Below are positions 47,301-58,095 of a stretch of 64,000 bases of DNA, piece by piece. The stretch spans positions 330,216 to 394,215 of the forward strand of contig MNCI01017705.1 of the NCBI GenBank assembly GCA_015680685.1, written 5' to 3'. The notes under the pieces were generated by a model, which saw only the letters and a program-made list of their open reading frames with translations, was not told the origin of the DNA and did not search any database. The first letter of the stretch is position 1. Every line of letters begins with the position of its first letter. A program made the position numbers and the translations under genes. This DNA is from Gnetum montanum (lineage: Eukaryota; Streptophyta; Gnetopsida; Gnetales; Gnetaceae).

Positions 47301-50300
47301 AGAGAAGTTAATGCTTTTTTTTTCCGGTTTTGTAGCTTCACCTCTTCTTGGTATTTATGAAATGATGTGATCTTGATTTTTTCTGTTTTGGAGTCTATTA
47401 TTCATCAAAGCAAAGCTTACTTTGGGGCTTGCTTGTGCAACAAACAAGATTTTTGTTTCTTAAAGCTATGAGTATTAGAACTTCATCATGCACATTGAAA
47501 ACAAAATATAATATTTAAGTCTAGAAGGTGGTTTTACTTTTGAACAAAATGGAGAATGTTTCTAACATTGAATGAGCTTACTAATTGAGTTGGCAGTTGT
47601 GCTGGGAATTTAGCTTGTGGCCTCATAACTTAAGACACTTTAACTGCAGGCTCATAGGCAATTCAACCACACTCATGTTTAAGAAAAAAATGGAGAATGG
47701 TTTCTCAGAAAAACAAAAGCTTTTATGTAAGTATTAACATTGTTAGAATTTGCTTTTAAATAATTGCGGAAACACATTTCTTTTGTGAAATTTGAGTCTT
47801 CCATGATGGAGTTATTCCCGGACATTAGCCGGATAGCTCAATCTAAAAGTATTAGATATAGAAGGTGCTGATTCTGTGTTCAAAATATCAGAGAGCATGT
47901 GGTTGCCTATGGTGTACAAAAAAATGTTGAGTGCATGCAAAACATGTAATAAAGATTTGAAGCTTGCCTCGCCAACCATGGATGCTAGGCACGATTAAGC
48001 CAAAGGTCTAGAGAGGTTACAGAAAATAATATAATCCTACAAAATGTTCTCTATTTCAACATGATAAGCTTCTACAAACAAATTTAAAAATACAAAAGGA
48101 TGTCAGATATCAAAGGATGGAGCTTGTTTGGTCTATGCCCTTGTTGGGTGGGAGCGTTGGCCAATGGTTGCATGTATATAGCTACCATAGGAATCATAAC
48201 ATGGACCCATTTCAGTAACACAAGTAACCATACATCATTTGCTATTCAAAGGAAGTAATTTTATCAATAGAAAGGATGATGATACAACATAATGAACGGT
48301 AACCAATCAAAATTGTTAGGAAACAATGACATTCAAAAAGGAACAAAACATGAAACCAACCAACAATGTCTACAAAACAAAAAGCACTTTTGGTCCTCGA
48401 GGTGGTTCAGTAAAGATATCTGTCACTGCTCTTGGATCTGACAATATTTACCATCATCCTGTGTTACTTTACACATTTTGTAAATTCTGCCATAGCATGT
48501 GAGTACAAAGAGACAGCAAATGAACTATCCACCCATCTATTCTTGGCAAAAGCTTATACAATTTTCACAATTTCAACAGAAAACAATTGAAGACATTGAT
48601 TTATTGTGAATTTTCCTTTCCTCTAAAAAATGCAAAAAGCAAACGCACTCACTATTGATGAAGACACTCATTCAATTCTTTTGCTTCTTGCATCTATTCT
48701 TGGCAAAAACTTATACAATTTTCACAATTTCAACAGAAAACAATTGATGACATCGACTTATTATGAATTTTCCTTTCCCCTAAAAAATGCAAAAAGCAAA
48801 CACACTCACTATTGATGAAGACACTTGTTCAATTCTTTTCCTTCTTGCATCTATTCTTGGCACAAGCTTGTACAATTTTCACAATTTCAACAGAAAACAA
48901 TTGGAGACATTGATTTATTGTGCATTTTCCTTTCCCCTAGAAAATGCAAAAAAGCAAACACACTCACTATTGATGAAGACACTCGTTCAATTCTTTTGCT
49001 TCTTGTCTGCATCTCCAAACCACTGAGAAGGTTCTTCCTTGTGCACATTCAGCATATATGGAAAGATACTGTTTACATTCCTTGAGTGCTTTGGCCTTCA
49101 TTTTGCTACGAAGACCTGGTAACATTCTAAGATTATATTCAAAAACAGTTTATGTAATTCTGCAGATATAGAAATTGTGAAATTATCTCAAGCCTTTAAA
49201 AACATTAATTACTAATGTTTCTCTACAACATTATTAAAAAAGTTTACATATTATATATTTTTTAAAATATATTTTGCAATAGAACAGTCACTCTAAAAGC
49301 ACATTAATTGCCACGGTATCTATTGTTCATACATCCAAGAGATACAAATTGCTGGCAAGTGATACAATGTATCAAAAGAAACAATGTAGAAGACTAGCCT
49401 ATCAATAATTCAATATTATTGTGATAGAAAAATAACACAACAAATACAATCTCTTCCATAGCATCACTGCAACCACTTTTGCCAGTGCACTATTTAGGAA
49501 AATATTAGTGTCATTATTTTCTCATCAAATATAAGAAAGTAACAAAAAATGATTACTTCTAAGATGAATAAAAATGTGGCATTGTGGGTACATTTAATTT
49601 TAAGATTAAACCCATTAATAATTTTTAAACAAGGAAAAATATTTATCATTAATAATTTTTTTAGTACAACCAGAAAATTCTTGAGATCTTGGAGATTAAC
49701 CAAGGAACATGATCAAGAGTTTATTGCATAATCATCCAATTTTAAGGTTTAAGCCTTTCCCTCATCATTGAGCTTCATCTCTTCTGATTCTTCAAAAATG
49801 TCTTAATACAATAAAACATTCTATGGAAACCAAAATCATTTTGCAAAATTAGTTCATTTGTAATATAACAATATATTTGATCATGTAATTTTCTTTTGAA
49901 GAAATTCATTCCACAACACGCAAATAATGAGTCTCAATGGCCTACATGGTAACTCAGGTGGTAATTTTCTTTTGAAGAAATTCATTCCACAACACTCAAA
50001 GCACAGGTGAAACTTCTGGAGGTTTGAGCAATTCAGGTGGTTTGTGTGGCCTGGGCAGCTTAGGCAGAATGAGTCTCAATGGCCTACATGGTAATCTTGG
50101 GCAAAATGATAGGCTAGATGGACCAAATCACCTATTACTGCTAGATGGTGAAAGGCACAGCCATGGCATTTTGAAAACCTTCTAACCCAATCAGAAGAAG
50201 AATTCACAAGGGTGGGACCAAAACCCTAACCCTAGCAATAGATAAGCAGAGGGATCCAATATCAACAAAGAAAAGATTGCCATCATGCTGTGGTGATCAT

Positions 50301-53300
50301 TTGCTAAAGTGGTGTCTGAATCGCATAGAACTGGACAAAAGCCAGTGGTCACATTGTTAGACAAGGATGCAATGTAGAGTATTGGGAAGGATTTCCAAAC
50401 TACCACATCAAAGGAAGAGATCAGCATCATAGTCTCTAAAGGGATTGTCCATAGGTAGGCACAAAGGGCTACCTTAGAATGCATTTGTCAATGGACATAT
50501 GGACAATGGTCAGTGTACACTCTAAAAATTACCCCTTGAAGGACAATGGAACACTTTTTTATTTTGATTTGGCTCAAGTTATGCATAACATACTATCCAT
50601 GGGTCCATGGCCATTTGAAGCTCATCTTCCTTAAGATATGACTTCAGGGCTCACCGAAGGCCACTAATACACAAGGAGATATATTCGATCAGTCCTGATA
50701 TTGATCAGGCTCCCAAGTTTCCTTGTTGAGCTTTGGGACAAGGAAGATTTTATGGCAATTGGAGAGATCCTTGGGAAGCAGGTAGCCTTGAATAATCCCA
50801 TGGCTACGAAGTCTTGGCTCATTAATGTATAGATCTGTGTTTACATGACATTGCACCCAGACCTTAGATATGAAATCTAGTTCTTAAGCATACATGGGAA
50901 AATACAGCGGCCAGTTGAATTTGAAAACTTTCCAAATTACTATTGGTTTTGATTGAAGAAAGGAAATATTGCAAGCTAGTATCCTATGAAAAAGAAAAGG
51001 TTTGAAACCCTCAACAATAGTAACCATAGGCACCGTGCCCAAGGGACACCAACTTTCACAACATTGAGCATGCCACAACAACAGCGCAGCATGAGGTCAA
51101 CAAGGAGTCAATGGAGGTGCCTTTCCAAGCAGGATCCTAGAGTGTTGTCCTCCTGAAGACAACACCTCTAGTCTTAAAGTCCCATGGAAGAACAAACAAA
51201 TAATCAAAAGGGCAAATCAATTGTCCCAACCACTTATACATTAATCTCATGTGTAGGAGGAACTATACTCAAGAATGATATACACCCCAATACAGATGGA
51301 TTTGGACTCCAAAGAGCAAGCCAAGAAAAGGATGCAGAAGCTGTGAAAGGATGGCAGGGTTGGCCTTCATCTCAGGGATCCAAGTTTGGACTGCTTCAAG
51401 GTAAGGGGCACCCTTCACTCTTTAGGAAACCTGAAGGGTCAGCCTTCTACGGTTGAATAGAGGCAGAGACAGACAAAGAAAGAAATAGCAAATGGTGATT
51501 CAAACCCTAGTAGATCCAAGTCAAATCCATGATCTTGGAATCATGAAACATGGACAGCCTCATCGACCTTGGTCGCATAAAAATGATGTTCAGATTAGTC
51601 AAAGAATTAAGATAGAAATCCTCTGTATACAATAAAATGAAATCATCTTAGTCCCACCCTTGCAGAAGTTATAAGTTAGAATCTATTTTTAATCCCGAAA
51701 GGACAAGCATGCTCTAGTTTTGTAATTTGCTAGAAACAACAGACAAATATCTCAAACATTCATGCTAGGTGCACTTGCCTTTCATTTGAATGATAGAACA
51801 TTAGAATTACAAATGTCCATATTTCTTCTGCAGATGAAGGATGGATCACATTATGAGAAGAAATGAGAACTGACTTATAGACTAATGGGCTTAACATCAT
51901 TGTGGGTAATTGCAACATAGTGATGGATCCCAGTGAAAGAATCATGATGACCCAAATGGTGGCAAAAATGGTTCTCCTAGACTACATTTAGGATATCTCT
52001 AGCACCATTGATCTTCCCTTGAAAGGCACTTGGTTTACTTGGCAACGCTCCCTAAAGGTAGATAGGTACAAGCCTCTTGCCTCGATGGATGCTAGCTTTC
52101 CTCAATTGTTGCAACAAATAACATTGATTTTGGAGTGTTGAGCTTGAAGCTTATTTGATCTCCAGATGATCTTGGTTGGATGGAATGTTTCTCGTCCACA
52201 CAAATCCAACTTCAGAGTTTTTGAATGCATGACTATTGATACTTGACGTAATGGTTCAAATTTGTGAATTCTGCAACAGCCAACCCCAACAGAGAAGCTC
52301 ACTCAAGGATTCCTTGAAGACGGTCAAGGCAACCTTGCTTGACGCCCAAAAATAGTTACACGAGTCACTTGCACCTTCCCTACAGTCAAGAGCTAACTTG
52401 AGTCCCTTAGCAACAGGAATTTCCTAGACATACAATAAAAACAACTGCAAGCACATCTAAATCAATTGTTAATGGTAGAAGAAATCTATGGAAGAAATTA
52501 GGATAAATCTCTTTTACAAGTAACACAACAAGATATTGCCACTGCCAAGGATCATTTCACCTACATTTATGCAACCCACCAATGTGGCACAAATTGATTG
52601 CATAATATTCTCCAAGGCCATAGTTGATTCATTGTGAACTACAAATTCACACATCCTTTGACCTACAAAGCATTTCATACAATTTGTTTTTTATTAAGGA
52701 AAAAAAAAAGTTCCCTATCCCTAATGGTTGGACAAACAAATTCTTTCAGAAAATGTACAGCAGCATGGACCTTACTCTAGTCCACACTTTTGGTCGCATC
52801 ATAGATACAATAGAATTCCTTAAGAGTTGGAATTCTGCGGTCCTAGTTCTTCTCCCCAAAAAGGAGGTTGTCAAGAACAGTGTTACAAGACTCAGACTAT
52901 GCGAGTCACTCGTTTTTCAGAAGATAAACTCAGACTCGGCGAGTTACTCGTTTTTCAGAAGATAAACTCAGACTCAGCGAGTTACTCGAGGAACTCGCAT
53001 CAAGGTCCAAATGACCTGTGGAAAATTAGATTTTTACCCCTTTGACCCTGCCAAATATTCTCAAATTCTGACTTGCCTCGTGAGTTGCGAGTTACTCGAC
53101 TAGGAGAAAAAACCCACGACTTTGCGAGTACTCGTAGAAACCCTATGAGTTTCGTAACACTGGTTAGGAGACCAAAACACTGCAAGCCCACTAGTCTCTA
53201 TTTGATTTTGTACAAAAACTATGCCAAAATACTTACTAACCAACTTTGTGTGCTTCTTCCTGCAATCATTAATTCTACAGAATCAGGCTTCATCAAGAGA

Positions 53301-56300
53301 AGAAACATCATGAATAATGGTATTATTACTATGCAAGAGAACATTCATTGGTCCAAGTATATGTGTGTTGAGGTTGTTTCTGTCAAGATTGACTTAGCCA
53401 AAGTATATGACAACATCAGCTGGAGCACACTCATCTATGCTATGCAGCAACTAGGCTTCTTGAATTGGTGGCTTCAATGCATTTGCTTCATTCCACAATC
53501 CACTAGGTACACAACTCAGGTTCAACATGCCTTATGGTTGATTTTGCCTGAAGAGGAGGCTCAGACAAGGCAATCCCTTATCTTCTCACAAGTTTACTAT
53601 AATATCCAAGTGTTTGGACGTGTATCATTTCATGGCTGGACTTGTTGATTCCTTGCCTTGGCAAGGCCATTTACAAAATTATGCAGATGACATTATGCTT
53701 CTCCTAAGAGCCAGCATACTGAGTCAAAGAAGCTCCAAGCAGGATTTAATTTTTTCACTCAAGTTTGTGGATTGAAGATCAATTGGCATAAGTCAACCAT
53801 ATGAGGGATAGGCTGCCCTTAACTGAAGCTTAGACGAATCATGAAACTCTTGGGTGGCTCCCTAAAAACACTACTGGATACCTACCTCGATACTCCCATT
53901 TTCATCAATAGTCCCCTGCAAAGCTTTTGGGACACAGTGATGTCAAAGATCCAAAGACGGTTAGCAGACCGGCAAGGACAACAACCTTCTCCCAATGTAC
54001 ACCTCCACCACCCTTCTCGCTCTAGCTAATGTTCAAGGTAAGATGGACACATCACCAACTACTGCTGGGTCTACCAGGTGCTTGAGATCAAGTCACTCTA
54101 TTTGCATCATAGAATTAAATATTATAAAGTTATTAATATGTAAACATAAAATGCATAATATGTAAATTTAGGCTAAGATGTCAAAGTATGCAATGTAAAA
54201 GCAACAATCTCAATCTTATTGCTAAGAAAGCATTTCTCCATTTGGATTGTAGACCCTTTAAATAAGACACCATAAAATTTCATTATCACAAGTTATGTCC
54301 ACTCACTGATAAAGACTAGCAAAAAAGACTGACCTTATGAAATTAAACTCCAAGAGTTTTAGTAAGATATTAGCTAAATGATGATTTTACATGCATCTTG
54401 AGGGAATATTTATAGGCACCAATGTTGGATCAGGTTGACAATGTCTTCTTGATGTTGTCTTATTTAAACATCATGTTGTTATTGACAAAGCTGAAAAAAC
54501 AATCGTTTATCACACAAGCTCTGTTAACTGTGCGATAAAAAGCAAGGGCCAACCCAGGGACATAGTGGCCAAAAGAGTTGAACATACAAAATCCAATGCC
54601 TTAGCAAACTGTCAAAATAATTCCAACAAAACCAACCACAATAGTTCTAATGACTTGCAAGAGGATGAAAACTAAGCCATAGACACCATGGGGACATCTT
54701 TGCAAGGCCTTTGAACATCCAAAGCATGGTGCAAGATGGCCACCATGGCACACCCTAAATGGTCAACCTAGATGCTAAACACTCTAAAATTCAAGGCATG
54801 GAGCACAATGACAAGTATAAGGACAACTTCAGCTACCCAACTTCTAATAGTGTCATTGGTGAATATCCAAGGATCCCAAAAGTTGGATCTTCCATAGGAT
54901 CATGCCAGAAGAAACAAAGACCATCCTGCCACTTCTTACAAGTTGTTTCGTGACATCCAAGATAAAATAATCCCCAGGAACTAGATGTCTTAACCCAGCT
55001 CTGCCAAAACATGAATTCTTAAATACATCTATTTGCTTTGATTTTGCCCATTATCCCAAATAGGAACAACCTTGTTCCCTGATGCCCCAACTCCCTAGGC
55101 CTACCCCAAACCCCATAACAAATCACCAAACCTACATGCCCTGTCTGTTCCATGTCCTCCCACACTGCCCTAGCCCCCTTGCCAAATGACCCACCCAAAA
55201 CAGCTAGCATTGACTCCCTTGTAGCTAAGGGTTGTCTGAACTTGCTTTCTCCTATTCTCTTTGAGCCCTTCCAAAAACATTGATGTTCTCTGAATTGGCT
55301 TACACACATGGAAGAACATTTACCAAATTTCATGATCACCTCGGACAAGATGGGTGTGGTGTTCAAGCATGTGTATGTAATGGCTTACCTATTGTATAGG
55401 CACTTGGTCCCAGAACCTCTTCAATACAGAGGTACTCTAAACTTAGACCTATTTAGCACTACTGCCCACATTTCTAACCATTTGCCAACTGCTAGCAGGC
55501 CAAAGAAGAGAATGGGTCTGTGTTGGTTACCTTGGCCTGATGCACTAGCGGTGTTCCCGCTGCCTAAAGTTTTTGATCCTTTGCCTTTTATCCTCGTAGC
55601 CATGTATGCATGTTGGCTCCCCAAATGCCCTTAGGAATGGATTGTTATTTCATATTTTGAATCTATTAGATGACTTTGCTGGTGGTAGAGGCCCAATTTT
55701 GTAATCATTCTTGTTAATATATAGCATTTTGATTTTCTCTTCAAAAAAATATACTTGATTGTGTATCATAAGAATATGTATCATTTCATGCATGCTGTGT
55801 TGTTGCATACAAGTCTTGGTAGAAATGATATTTCAGATGGGTGTCTTTATTTTTGGCATTAAATATGTTTTTCTTTTCTTTTCTTGTTTGTTAATGCCTT
55901 GTTGCAAGGCATCTCATGCAATGCTAATTATGAAGTGCTATTAGTTTTGGTCTTAGTGTCAATTAATGAGGTGTAAAAGTTTAAGGAAAAACATTAAAGA
56001 TGATCTAGAAAAATTGCATGTAGATACTGATTTAGCTCTTGATACCGGAAAATGGTAAAAGAAAACTTATGTAACAAACCCCATTTTGTTGGGACAAGGC
56101 TATGATGATGATGAATAGGGTGTTAGCCCAGTGACAAGGGTCTTAGCTTCATAATCCCAGGTCATAGGTTCAATTCTACTAGGTAGCATTGAGTTATAAA
56201 TTTTATTTAAAAAAAAAAATCCATAAAAGGAATTCTAAAACTGGCCCAATAGATCCAAGGGGTCTTAGGAAACATAAGTGAAAATTTCCAGTTTCAAATC

Positions 56301-58095
56301 CATCCCAACACGAATTATTGAGATGTACAGGAATTTTGCAAAATAAATGGCTAAAACTGAAACTTCTTATAGATATTCCTTGGGGTCGTGTGGACTTCAC
56401 ATGGATATAATAAGATGTTCAATTTTTAAATTTCAATTTAGGGTATGACAGTAGTGACGTCAGTGGGTTAATGCATGCCAGGGCCTAAGAATTAGTTTTT
56501 GAATAATTGTTAAAGAAGAATGAATATGACTTTTATTTGTTGTCATCTTTTATGTTATATATCTTCTATTTTCCTCAAACAAATCTAGTATTCTGAATTC
56601 ATCTTTGAATGCCAACTTTCCACGGGACATCTGAAAATGCTTTTATTCGGTCCAAAACCCCAAAATCAATTTGTGGAACTTGAGATTGTGATATCATTAA
56701 AAAAAAAAGACAGTAAAAGATTCAACATAAGAGTGTAGGCACAAGGATGAATGGAAGCTTGCAAAATTAAATGCATGTGAAGAAACAACTATTGTAAGTG
56801 TTACAACAATTTGATGTAATAATTATTCTCTTTTCATATATGTAACCTAAGTCCACGTATCAATGTTGCTTATCCATGTTGCCATTTGTATCCCATGAAA
56901 ATAATTTGCTCAAAAATGAAGGCATTACATAAAGCGGATATCATTCTTTTCTAGGGCAAATTCTCAGCTGGTAGTTGTAAATCCATAAATTAGGATGAAT
57001 TTTTTAAATATATTAATAGAAACTGGAGTTTTTTTTTACTGTTCAATTTGCTTAAGCACGAAATGTTGATAATGGAGTTATATTGCTGATAGAAAGCAAT
57101 TTAAAGGAAATTTTTCTCACTGCGAAAAGCTAAAGCTTCATAGTGGCAAAACAAAATTGCTTAGTGGCACACCAAATTTTGCATCAACTATTATCTTCTA
57201 ACCTCAGGAAATCCAAAAACATATAATATATGTATAACAGTGGCTTAGTTGTAACTCAAAACTATGATTCATTGGTTGATGAAAGATTTTTTAAAAATCC
57301 CAATATATTTTTTTTGTTACATATTTAACAAAAATTAACCCATCATGATTGATAACGGTATAAAGTTTTTCCATAAATAATGCTGTCTAAGATCCCATGG
57401 GATTCCTGAAGTAACTTGAAGAAAAGTCATCTATTTCCATGTCCAACATTAAAAAAGTACCGGCAAATGCAGTTGAAAAATGAAGCACATAAAGATATAA
57501 CATAGTATACCAAACCACTGCAAAATAGCTTCCAAATAGGTTTCAATCATATTTTGTATTTTAACAATTCAAGTGCAATTCAATACGAATCAATTTCTTC
57601 TTTCCTACTCGTAACTACATAATTTCAAATATGATGCAGTGCTCACTCGTAACTACATAACTTCTACTATGCGGATGTAGTACTCATGATGAAGAGACAC
57701 TTCATACCTGTAGCTAAAATCATGATGATACTATCAATTAAATGAAGCCTGCAAAATATTCCAGTCTCACAACACTGAAAACAAGATAGACATCTCAAGA
57801 AATTTCTGTTGAAGATGCCCTTTTAAAACACAGGCATTGGTAAATAACCTTTGGAAAAGAAAAAAAATAAAGATAAAGAAGTTGCATAACAGATTTAAGA
57901 ATCAAAAGCAAAACCTTCATTTGTGTGAGCCATAGAAAATAAAAGGTAACGTGGAGATGATATGATTAAACGTTCAAATCAAAATGAGGTAGAAAATACG
58001 AAAAAAAGCTTTCATAAAATAAAATGGCAAGTGAAATCACCTTCTTCGGCCTTTGCCTTGATGCGATTTTCTTTAGCATCTTCGCGCAAACCCAT
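41287..58095 (-). CDS. CMC1-like twin-Cx9C mitochondrial protein (cytochrome c oxidase assembly type), 3 exons
   Basis: Coding exons on the minus strand: 58,041-58,095, 48,968-49,115 and 41,287-41,356. They join in phase through GT/AG introns of 8,925 and 7,611 bases to 273 bases: 90 residues plus stop. The protein begins MGLREDAKENRIKAKAEEG, continues LRSKMKAKALKECKQY, and carries two Cx9C motifs: CKQYLSIYAEC (residues 32-42) and CRQEAKELNEC (residues 54-64). Between them is the AQGRTFSVVWR stretch typical of CMC1 relatives. The tail is charged (FEEYKRQYVIEKEG). Proteins of this family are small soluble factors of the mitochondrial intermembrane space, folded by disulfides after Mia40-dependent import, and CMC1 helps copper insertion and Cox1 stability. 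No signal peptide is expected or seen. The agreement of phase, length and all four cysteines makes the model strong. The gene faces eIF3e tail to tail. Confidence 0.9.
43441..43509 (-). other. Exon-like segment in intron 2 of the CMC1-like gene
   Basis: On the minus strand TTTCAGTCAG leads into an open stretch reading ILDQKLGSLGTKEIIGDF and then PALT, followed by GTGAGTTAC, a good donor. Neither acceptor choice fits: one creates an immediate stop and the other shifts the frame of exon 3. It could be an unproductive cassette exon, a remnant of another gene, or chance. Confidence 0.25.
45155..45309 (-). mobile_element. tRNA-derived SINE inserted in the second duplication copy
   Basis: On the minus strand TGGAATGATGGTAAGG (box A-like, 45,289-45,304) and GGTTCAAGCCC (box B, 45,252-45,262) have pol III promoter spacing. 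The segment is absent from the first copy of the surrounding 310-bp duplication, which confirms it as an insertion. Exact edges are uncertain by a few bases. Confidence 0.65.
45330..46018. mobile_element. 689-bp non-autonomous TIR transposon with 10-bp target duplication (MULE-like)
   Basis: The ends are perfect 14-base inverted repeats (ATACTTATGAAGAT ... ATCTTCATAAGTAT). The ten bases AGTTATAGGC stand on both sides (45,320-45,329 and 46,019-46,028). The paralogous empty site at 44,865-44,874 has one copy. A 9-10-base duplication is typical of Mutator-like elements. The interior is AT-rich with repeated GATTCTGGATTGC words near both ends and has no coding frame. Confidence 0.8.
47822..47895 (+). 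mobile_element. Possible tRNA-like SINE head
   Basis: CCGGATAGCTCAATCT resembles a tRNA box A region, and GTGTTCAAAAT 40 bases later is a weak box B. No insertion edges were found. It may be chance. Confidence 0.25.
48534..49005. repeat. 157-bp tandem triplication spanning the exon 2/intron 2 junction of the CMC1-like gene
   Basis: Units start with CATCTATTCTTGGC at 48,534, 48,691 and 48,848. Each contains, on the minus strand, the end of exon 2 (AAGAAGCAAAAGAATTGAA, TGTCTTCATCAATA) followed by the donor GTGAGTG. Only the rightmost tail (48,968-49,009) is joined to the body of exon 2; the other two lie in intron 2. The units differ at a few sites, including one Glu-to-Lys-type change in the middle exon tail and one extra A in the third. 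Confidence 0.9.
48968..49115 (-). CDS. CMC1-like gene, exon 2 (both Cx9C motifs)
   Basis: The acceptor GTTACCAG at 49,116-49,123 and donor GTGAGT from 48,967 frame 148 bases that carry all four cysteines of the CHCH fold. The donor immediately follows CAA-TA, so reading into the intron gives a TAG stop at once. Confidence 0.9.
49885..50090. repeat. Short direct duplication (76-bp spacing) plus a second partial repeat
   Basis: GTAATTTTCTTTTGAAGAAATTCATTCCACAACAC occurs at 49,885 and 49,961. ATGAGTCTCAATGGCCTACATGGTAA occurs near 49,927 and again near 50,068. Together they suggest a local duplication with a later insertion or template switch. Confidence 0.75.
50180..51480 (+). pseudogene. L1 ORF1-like region (DUF4283-type)
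   Basis: Near 50,540-50,770 the plus-strand frame gives FYFDLAQVMHNILSMGPWPF and, further on, LPSFLVELWDKEDFMAIGEI and LGKQVAL. This is the pattern of the N-terminal domain (DUF4283) of plant L1 ORF1, which binds RNA. Several stops. The zinc-knuckle part expected after it is not clear. Confidence 0.5.
51870..53960 (+). pseudogene. L1 ORF2: endonuclease and reverse transcriptase, degenerate
   Basis: Endonuclease motifs GNCNIVMDPSERIMM (51,905-51,950) and DLPLKGTWFTWQRS (52,010-52,050) are present. RT motifs: NGWTNKFFQKMY (52,720-52,760), SWNSAVLVLLPKKE (52,825-52,867), ILTNQL...STESGFIKRRNIM (53,230-53,310), VKIDLAKVYDNISW (53,385-53,425), and the catalytic YADD at 53,680-53,691. A post-RT segment YLDTPIFINSPLQSFWD follows near 53,880-53,940. 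The catalytic residues survive, but shifts and stops do not allow a protein. Confidence 0.7.
52878..53162. mobile_element. 285-bp hAT-like MITE inside the L1 reverse transcriptase
   Basis: Terminal inverted repeats CAGTGTTACAAGACTCA and (reverse complement of the other end) CAGTGTTACGAAACTCA differ at two positions. Flanking octamers GTCAAGAA and GTTAGGAG agree at five of eight places, a decayed 8-base target duplication as expected for hAT. The interior has repeated CGAGTTACTCG-type words and a duplicated GTTTTTCAGAAGATAAACTC. Removing it restores continuity of RT homology on both sides. Confidence 0.75.
53961..55640. other. Unassigned sequence with a C-rich stretch
   Basis: 54,960-55,300 is unusually C-rich on the plus strand for this intron. 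Frames of 115 codons (55,019-55,366, minus) and 108 codons (55,308-55,634, plus) are open but show no motif I recognise. It may belong to the 3' part of the L1 or to another insertion. Confidence 0.35.
55641..55755 (+). mobile_element. LINE 3' end with A-run
   Basis: TTTTGTAATCATTCTTGTTAATATATAGC followed by a short spacer and CAAAAAAATAT is the usual look of plant L1 3' ends. It may close the insertion that starts near 50,160. Confidence 0.5.
55960..56117 (+). mobile_element. RTE-type LINE 3' tail
   Basis: CCCCATTTTGTTGGGACAAGGC followed by a TATGATGATGATGAAT run matches the end of the RTE fragment at 40,085-40,850 (CCCATTTTATTAGGACAAAGC, GATGATAATGATG). About 160 bases of 3' sequence are recognisable; the rest is truncated. 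Confidence 0.65.
56118..56215 (+). mobile_element. tRNA-derived SINE head directly after an RTE tail
   Basis: Box A-like TGTTAGCCCAGTGAC (56,121-56,135) and box B GGTTCAATTC (56,167-56,176), then a shared GGTAGCATTGAGTTATAAA segment and an A-run at 56,208-56,218. The same layout recurs at 59,030 and 59,355. Confidence 0.65.
56216..58040. other. Remainder of intron 1 of the CMC1-like gene
   Basis: AT-rich with no supported frame or clear transposon end. It reaches exon 1 at 58,041. Confidence 0.45.
58041..58095 (-). CDS. CMC1-like gene, exon 1 (start)
   Basis: The ATG at 58,095 opens MGLREDAKENRIKAKAEE and the exon ends GAA-GAA-G before donor GTGATT. The first two bases of exon 2 complete a Gly codon. 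The MG start and the lysine/glutamate-rich beginning agree with plant CMC1-like proteins. The promoter would lie above about 58,150; no clear TATA box was found. Confidence 0.85.

Larger units (their letters stand above)
50160..53960 (+). mobile_element. Degenerate L1-type LINE in intron 1 of the CMC1-like gene
   Basis: ORF1-like sequence comes first, then endonuclease and reverse transcriptase of ORF2, all in plus orientation, opposite to the host gene. It is full of stops and internal losses. A 285-base MITE interrupts the RT. A LINE-like 3' end with an A-run near 55,690-55,755 may be the end of the same insertion, after 1.7 kb of unassigned sequence. Confidence 0.7.

Noticed and set aside
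48534-49005. The 157-bp array as a CRISPR-like or protein-repeat array
   Set aside because: Units are contiguous without spacers and are explained by tandem duplication across an exon-intron border.
55019-55634. Open frames of 115 (minus) and 108 (plus) codons in a C-rich stretch
   Set aside because: No motif, no splice context and overlapping opposite frames; more likely transposon-derived sequence than a gene.
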